In this document: positions 60,191 to 64,000 of the stretch, piece after piece
Numbering within the stretch: position 1 is the stretch's first letter
Layout of the letters: each line of letters begins with the position of its first letter
Notes under the pieces: generated by a model
Seen by the model: the letters and a program-made list of their open reading frames with translations, nothing else
What the model was told of the DNA's origin: nothing
The model's database searches: none
Translations under genes and position numbers: made by a program
DNA from: Brachyhypopomus gauderio
Taxonomy: Eukaryota > Chordata > Actinopteri > Gymnotiformes > Hypopomidae
Assembly: GCF_052324685.1 (NCBI RefSeq)
Contig: NC_135212.1
Coordinates: 46,583,626-46,647,625 of the forward strand
Reading direction: 5' to 3'
DNA: 64,000 nucleotides

Positions 60191-61388
60191 AGGGCTAAAT
60201 AGGAAACAGCAAAGAGAAGTAAATGGATCACCACACCACACGCCCAGATTCTGCAAGCCTGCTGCAGGAAAGCAGCCCTGGAGCAGGAGAGCTGGGGAGG
60301 CCAAGGAGGACACGCTGGGGACGTCGGGACACACGTCCACACTCCTCCTGCAAGGAGCCCCAGACAAGGGCGAGTCCGAGACGAGCCGAGAAGTCGTGAT
60401 TCGGCTAGCGTCTCGCCCCACGTCCGCGTCCGTCTCGCCCCACGTCCGCTTGCCAGTGCATCCGTGAAACGCCCGTTCTGATTAACTTCTGAAAATATGA
60501 ACGGCTTTCTGGAGGCCTGTAACTGAATGTTCAGTGCGAGAACAGGGGCGTTGTAGAGACTCTGGTTCTGGAGCCGTTACCCAGAAGGTTCCAAAGCTCC
60601 ACTAAGCCGTGACAGAGTAGGCCCAATGTGGCCAGGATGTACAGCTGGTGCCGGGGTCACGCACACGTGCTTCACATAGGCCTTTGGTTTTTGCTCAGTA
60701 GAGAAGCATGCTGGAGAACTCTTCACCGTCCTGCATGATTAAACACCATCCAGAGCTTCTGGTCATACACGGCCAGGCCGGTTGAGTTCACTTCTGCCCA
60801 CGTCCGACATGGGCAACAGCATCATCCCTCACTGACCACCGCAAAACTGCCCAATCTTGGAGGACAAAGATCACAGGTTCCATTTTTATCGAGTTTCAGA
60901 ATATCACTGCTGTGTGTGTGTGTGTGTGTGTGTGTGCGGTGTGTTAAACGAGTGTGGCAGTTTTGCACTTAATTTGTAGAGTACATTAATATAATGAATG
61001 GTGCCAATGTGTGCACTGTGTTTTGTGGGCGAGGTGTATTACTGAAGGAATTTTTGCGTCTGAATTTGGAGGTGTGTTCTCAAAGCATGGGTGAATAAGA
61101 GCTTGTGTGTGCGCGCGTTGTGAATGTGTGTGTGCGCGTGTGTGTTCTCTGGTGAGCTATTGTTTCATGGTTCCACTGGTGAGTCCTCTTCATTGAGTGA
61201 CCCATCGCGTGCGTCTTTTGCCTCTTCAGACGCCTCCTCTCCCCCTGCTCACGGACCCCGCCTCCTCCTTCTCCTCATGCACCCCTCTCTCTCTCTCTCT
61301 CTCTCTCTACATTTCCCATCATCCTTTCTTTGGCCTTTACCTAATCACTTTCTCCAAACCTGCCACAAAGTCAATTATTCTCTACTTG

Positions 61389-61518
<130 letters not shown>

Positions 61519-61672
61519 CTGAACTGGGCTGGGAGCTGGAGCAGGACCAGTCTGCTACATTCGGACACATTCCGGGTTCTGAGGCAGATAGAGGGGCATT
61601 GTTCCGTCAGGCTGACACGACACCGATAAGCTTCAGCTGAGAGAGAGAAGGAAACAGAGAGAGAAGAGGAAA

Positions 61673-61709
<37 letters not shown>

Positions 61710-62219
61710 GGGGGGGGGAGGGTGCTAAAGCAGCTTAATGCTGCTGTTTGGTGTAATAAGCTTGTCAGGGGCACCGGTTTCTAACCATGTGGTTAATGCA
61801 GGGCCATGTGGGTAATGCAGGGCCTTATGGGTAATACAAATGCAAGCTTTGTGGGTAATGCAAATGCAAGGCCTTGTGGGGTAACGCACGGGTCACTACA
61901 TGTGCGTATCATGTGCGCTCCTCCCACGCGATCAGCTGAGGCCTGCGTGCACACTGCCTTAATGTGTCCATATTAATGAACTGCTGCAGGGACGTGAATC
62001 GAGCCCTTTGTGCACCAGTGGTGCACAAACATGGAGCATCACGTGAAGGTGATCCACGCAGGTGGAGGGTCGGGCGGATGCGGAGAGCGCGGCGGAGGCC
62101 CGGAGCTCCACGGGCTCCTTCACTCACCGTAGCTGATGAGGTTTACCCATGGGCTTCAACAGGTTGTATCCCTTATGGGTGTCAGAACCGCCCAGGGGGT
62201 CCAGGACAATATCCAACCT

Positions 62220-62220
<1 letters not shown>

Positions 62221-62276
<56 letters not shown>
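62221..62276. repeat. (GA)n microsatellite abutting a vat1 exon
   Basis: Begins three bases from the acceptor of exon 62217-62128 on the minus strand, forming its CT-rich polypyrimidine tract. Confidence 0.95.
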
Positions 62277-62278
<2 letters not shown>

Positions 62279-63027
62279 GTATAATTGGATGGGATGATGT
62301 GTTACCATTTCACATTTTTTATTCCGTTGATAAGTACAAATGTTTCAAACATTGTGTGTGTTGGTGTGTGGTACATTTGATTTATTTATTATGGGTTTTA
62401 GACACACAAAGGCAGAATGACACTTATCTTCACCCACACACAATGATCGAGTTGAATGGGAGAGATACACTTCAAGGTTAAAATCCCTGACCAGATAAGG
62501 CACAACAAGCCAATGCAAAGCTACACCCACAGAGGCTCTTCAGCCTGGCAACACGCCGTCCACCGAGGTTCGTCTTACTACACGCCTTAGCATTTAAAGG
62601 TAATACATACAATAATCTGTTTGTATTTTGTTAGAATATATCTCTCCAGTGCTCACATCAACCCACCGCAGAAGTGATCACTGTTTTTATCCGAGTGAGC
62701 ATACAATCAAAGCCATACCTTGGTGACCATTCTCTTAAACAGGCATAAAGGATATCAAATGTCAATTTTTACAGAGAAAGGTCAGCCTGTATACTATTTG
62801 CAAGTCCTCAATTAATTAGTCCTTACTATATTCATTAAATAGACATTAAAGACGTGTAAAAGACAGGTTGATGTAAATACATGTAACAGGCTACGCTGTT
62901 GTACTTCTGACTCACTCCTCAAAATGGGCTCTTCAGGATTCGAAATTAACTTCAATTTAAAAGCAACCGACACAAGCTTCTTCTTCTTAAGTGCCTTGCT
63001 TGGTTAACAGCAACAGCCCGATATTTT

Positions 63028-63140
63028 AGCATTCCCCTTAAGGGCTGGTGTGAGCTGGTAGTTTAGCATTCCCCTTAAGGGCTGGTGTGAGCTGGTAGTT
63101 TAGCATTCCCCTTAAGGGCTGGGTGAGCTGGGTAAACTAG
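63028..63140. repeat. 37-bp tandem repeat, about 3 copies
   Basis: Unit contains AGCATTCCCCTTAAGGGCTG; in a vat1 intron. The inner CCCTTAAGGG is palindromic. Confidence 0.92.
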
Positions 63141-63461
63141 TCTTCACCTTTGGCTGTGGTCCAGGCAGGTAGTTTAGGTTTCATTTTAGGGAAGGCTAGT
63201 GTTCTCCTTTAGATCTGAGAAGGCACATTTCACCTTTGGGGCTGATCTTGCGAACCTCCTCCACGTAGTCCCGCGTGCGGTAGTCGATGGGGTGCGTGAC
63301 TGCCGCCCTCACGGATGGTGTCGTGCTTGCTGGCAGAGGCGGTGCCAAACACAGTGACATCACTGACCGTCTTGCACAGCTGGGTGCAGCCGTGCCCACT
63401 CCTCCTGCAAAGAGACAAGACATGGAGAGAATCCAGCTATTAAAGAGGACATAGGACAACG

Positions 63462-63462
<1 letters not shown>

Positions 63463-63520
<58 letters not shown>
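63463..63520. repeat. (CA)n microsatellite
   Basis: About 29 CA units, some 60 bases 5' of the first visible vat1 exon on the minus strand. Confidence 0.95.
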
Positions 63521-63522
<2 letters not shown>

Positions 63523-63677
63523 CCGTAAGACTGCTGTTTCAGACAAGCGAGTCAAGCTAATGACATGTCAAACGTTACGTGAAATGCAGCGTTTTTAATG
63601 AGTCCGTGTGTATGCGTTTCAAAATTGAGCTTAAAGTGCAAGTAAGATTAATTTGCATACGAAAGAAGTTTTATCTT

Positions 63678-63711
<34 letters not shown>

Positions 63712-64000
63712 TAGAGAGAGAGAAGAGAGAGTGAGAGAGATAGAGAGAGAGAAGAGAGAGTCAGAGGATAGAGAAGAGAGAGAGGAAGTAAAGAGGAGTG
63801 AATGTGTGTGTAAAGGTCACAGCAAATGACCCAACAAAGGGCAAAAGCTTATTGATGCCAAAATGGAGCACACATGCAAACACACCATACACACACACAC
63901 ACAGCTACATGCATGCAAACACACCATACATACATACGCACACACACACACTTCTGCATGCATGCACACACATTGCTGCATGCATGCAAACACCATGCGT
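63521..64000. other. vat1 intron, microsatellite-rich
   Basis: (TG)n and (GA)n at about 63678-63785 and CACA/GCATGCA tracts to the window end; no exon seen. Confidence 0.7.

Overview
The window is vertebrate nuclear DNA, almost certainly from a ray-finned fish. It has intron-rich genes with GT-AG splice sites, a teleost-type Tc1 DD34E transposon, abundant CA/GA microsatellites, and the gene order slc4a1 - ubtf - atxn7l3 - tmub2 - asb16, which matches human 17q21.31. The species cannot be fixed from the sequence. I built exon models by hand from family similarity, splice sites and reading-phase agreement; no alignment program or database was used.

Layout. 1-9222 (+): the 3' 15 coding exons of the band 3 anion exchanger slc4a1, with a 1.64-kb Tc1 element in one intron. 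9223-13481: slc4a1 3' UTR, a compact CCAAT/TATA promoter, then a CpG-rich region that should hold the ubtf promoter and 5' UTR. 13482-22066 (+): complete ubtf (20 coding exons, six HMG boxes, acidic tail). 25301-32070 (+): complete atxn7l3 (12 exons), with a pogo-like MITE in its last intron. 34105-36918 (-): tmub2, two coding exons split by a 21-copy 60-bp minisatellite. 38879-41755 (-): asb16, six exons. 43108-47497 (+): a 1113-residue protein joining an RBM43/NMI-like N-terminal half to a Deltex C-terminal (DTC) domain with no RING. 47945-49535: about 41 copies of a 39-bp repeat, open in three frames. 51412-52338 (+): an intronless RING/B-box (TRIM-like) gene with a histidine- and arginine-rich tail. 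58043-63404 (-): the last four exons of vat1, carrying several frame-breaking indels, with a long Lys/Glu tail.

The genes are not an operon and mostly do unrelated work: erythroid Cl-/HCO3- exchange (slc4a1), rRNA transcription (ubtf), SAGA deubiquitinase module (atxn7l3), ER/membrane ubiquitin-like protein (tmub2), and a muscle-type ankyrin/SOCS ubiquitin ligase adaptor (asb16). The unusual part is 41.8-52.4 kb, where two probable innate-immunity genes lie between asb16 and vat1: the RBM43-DTC fusion with an ISRE-like site upstream, and the TRIM-like gene. In human, the NID-domain gene IFI35 also lies beside VAT1, so this may be an old immune neighbourhood. The RBM43-DTC protein is the best candidate here for a poorly described system. 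The second main point is the cluster of indels in vat1, which needs separating into assembly error or real decay.
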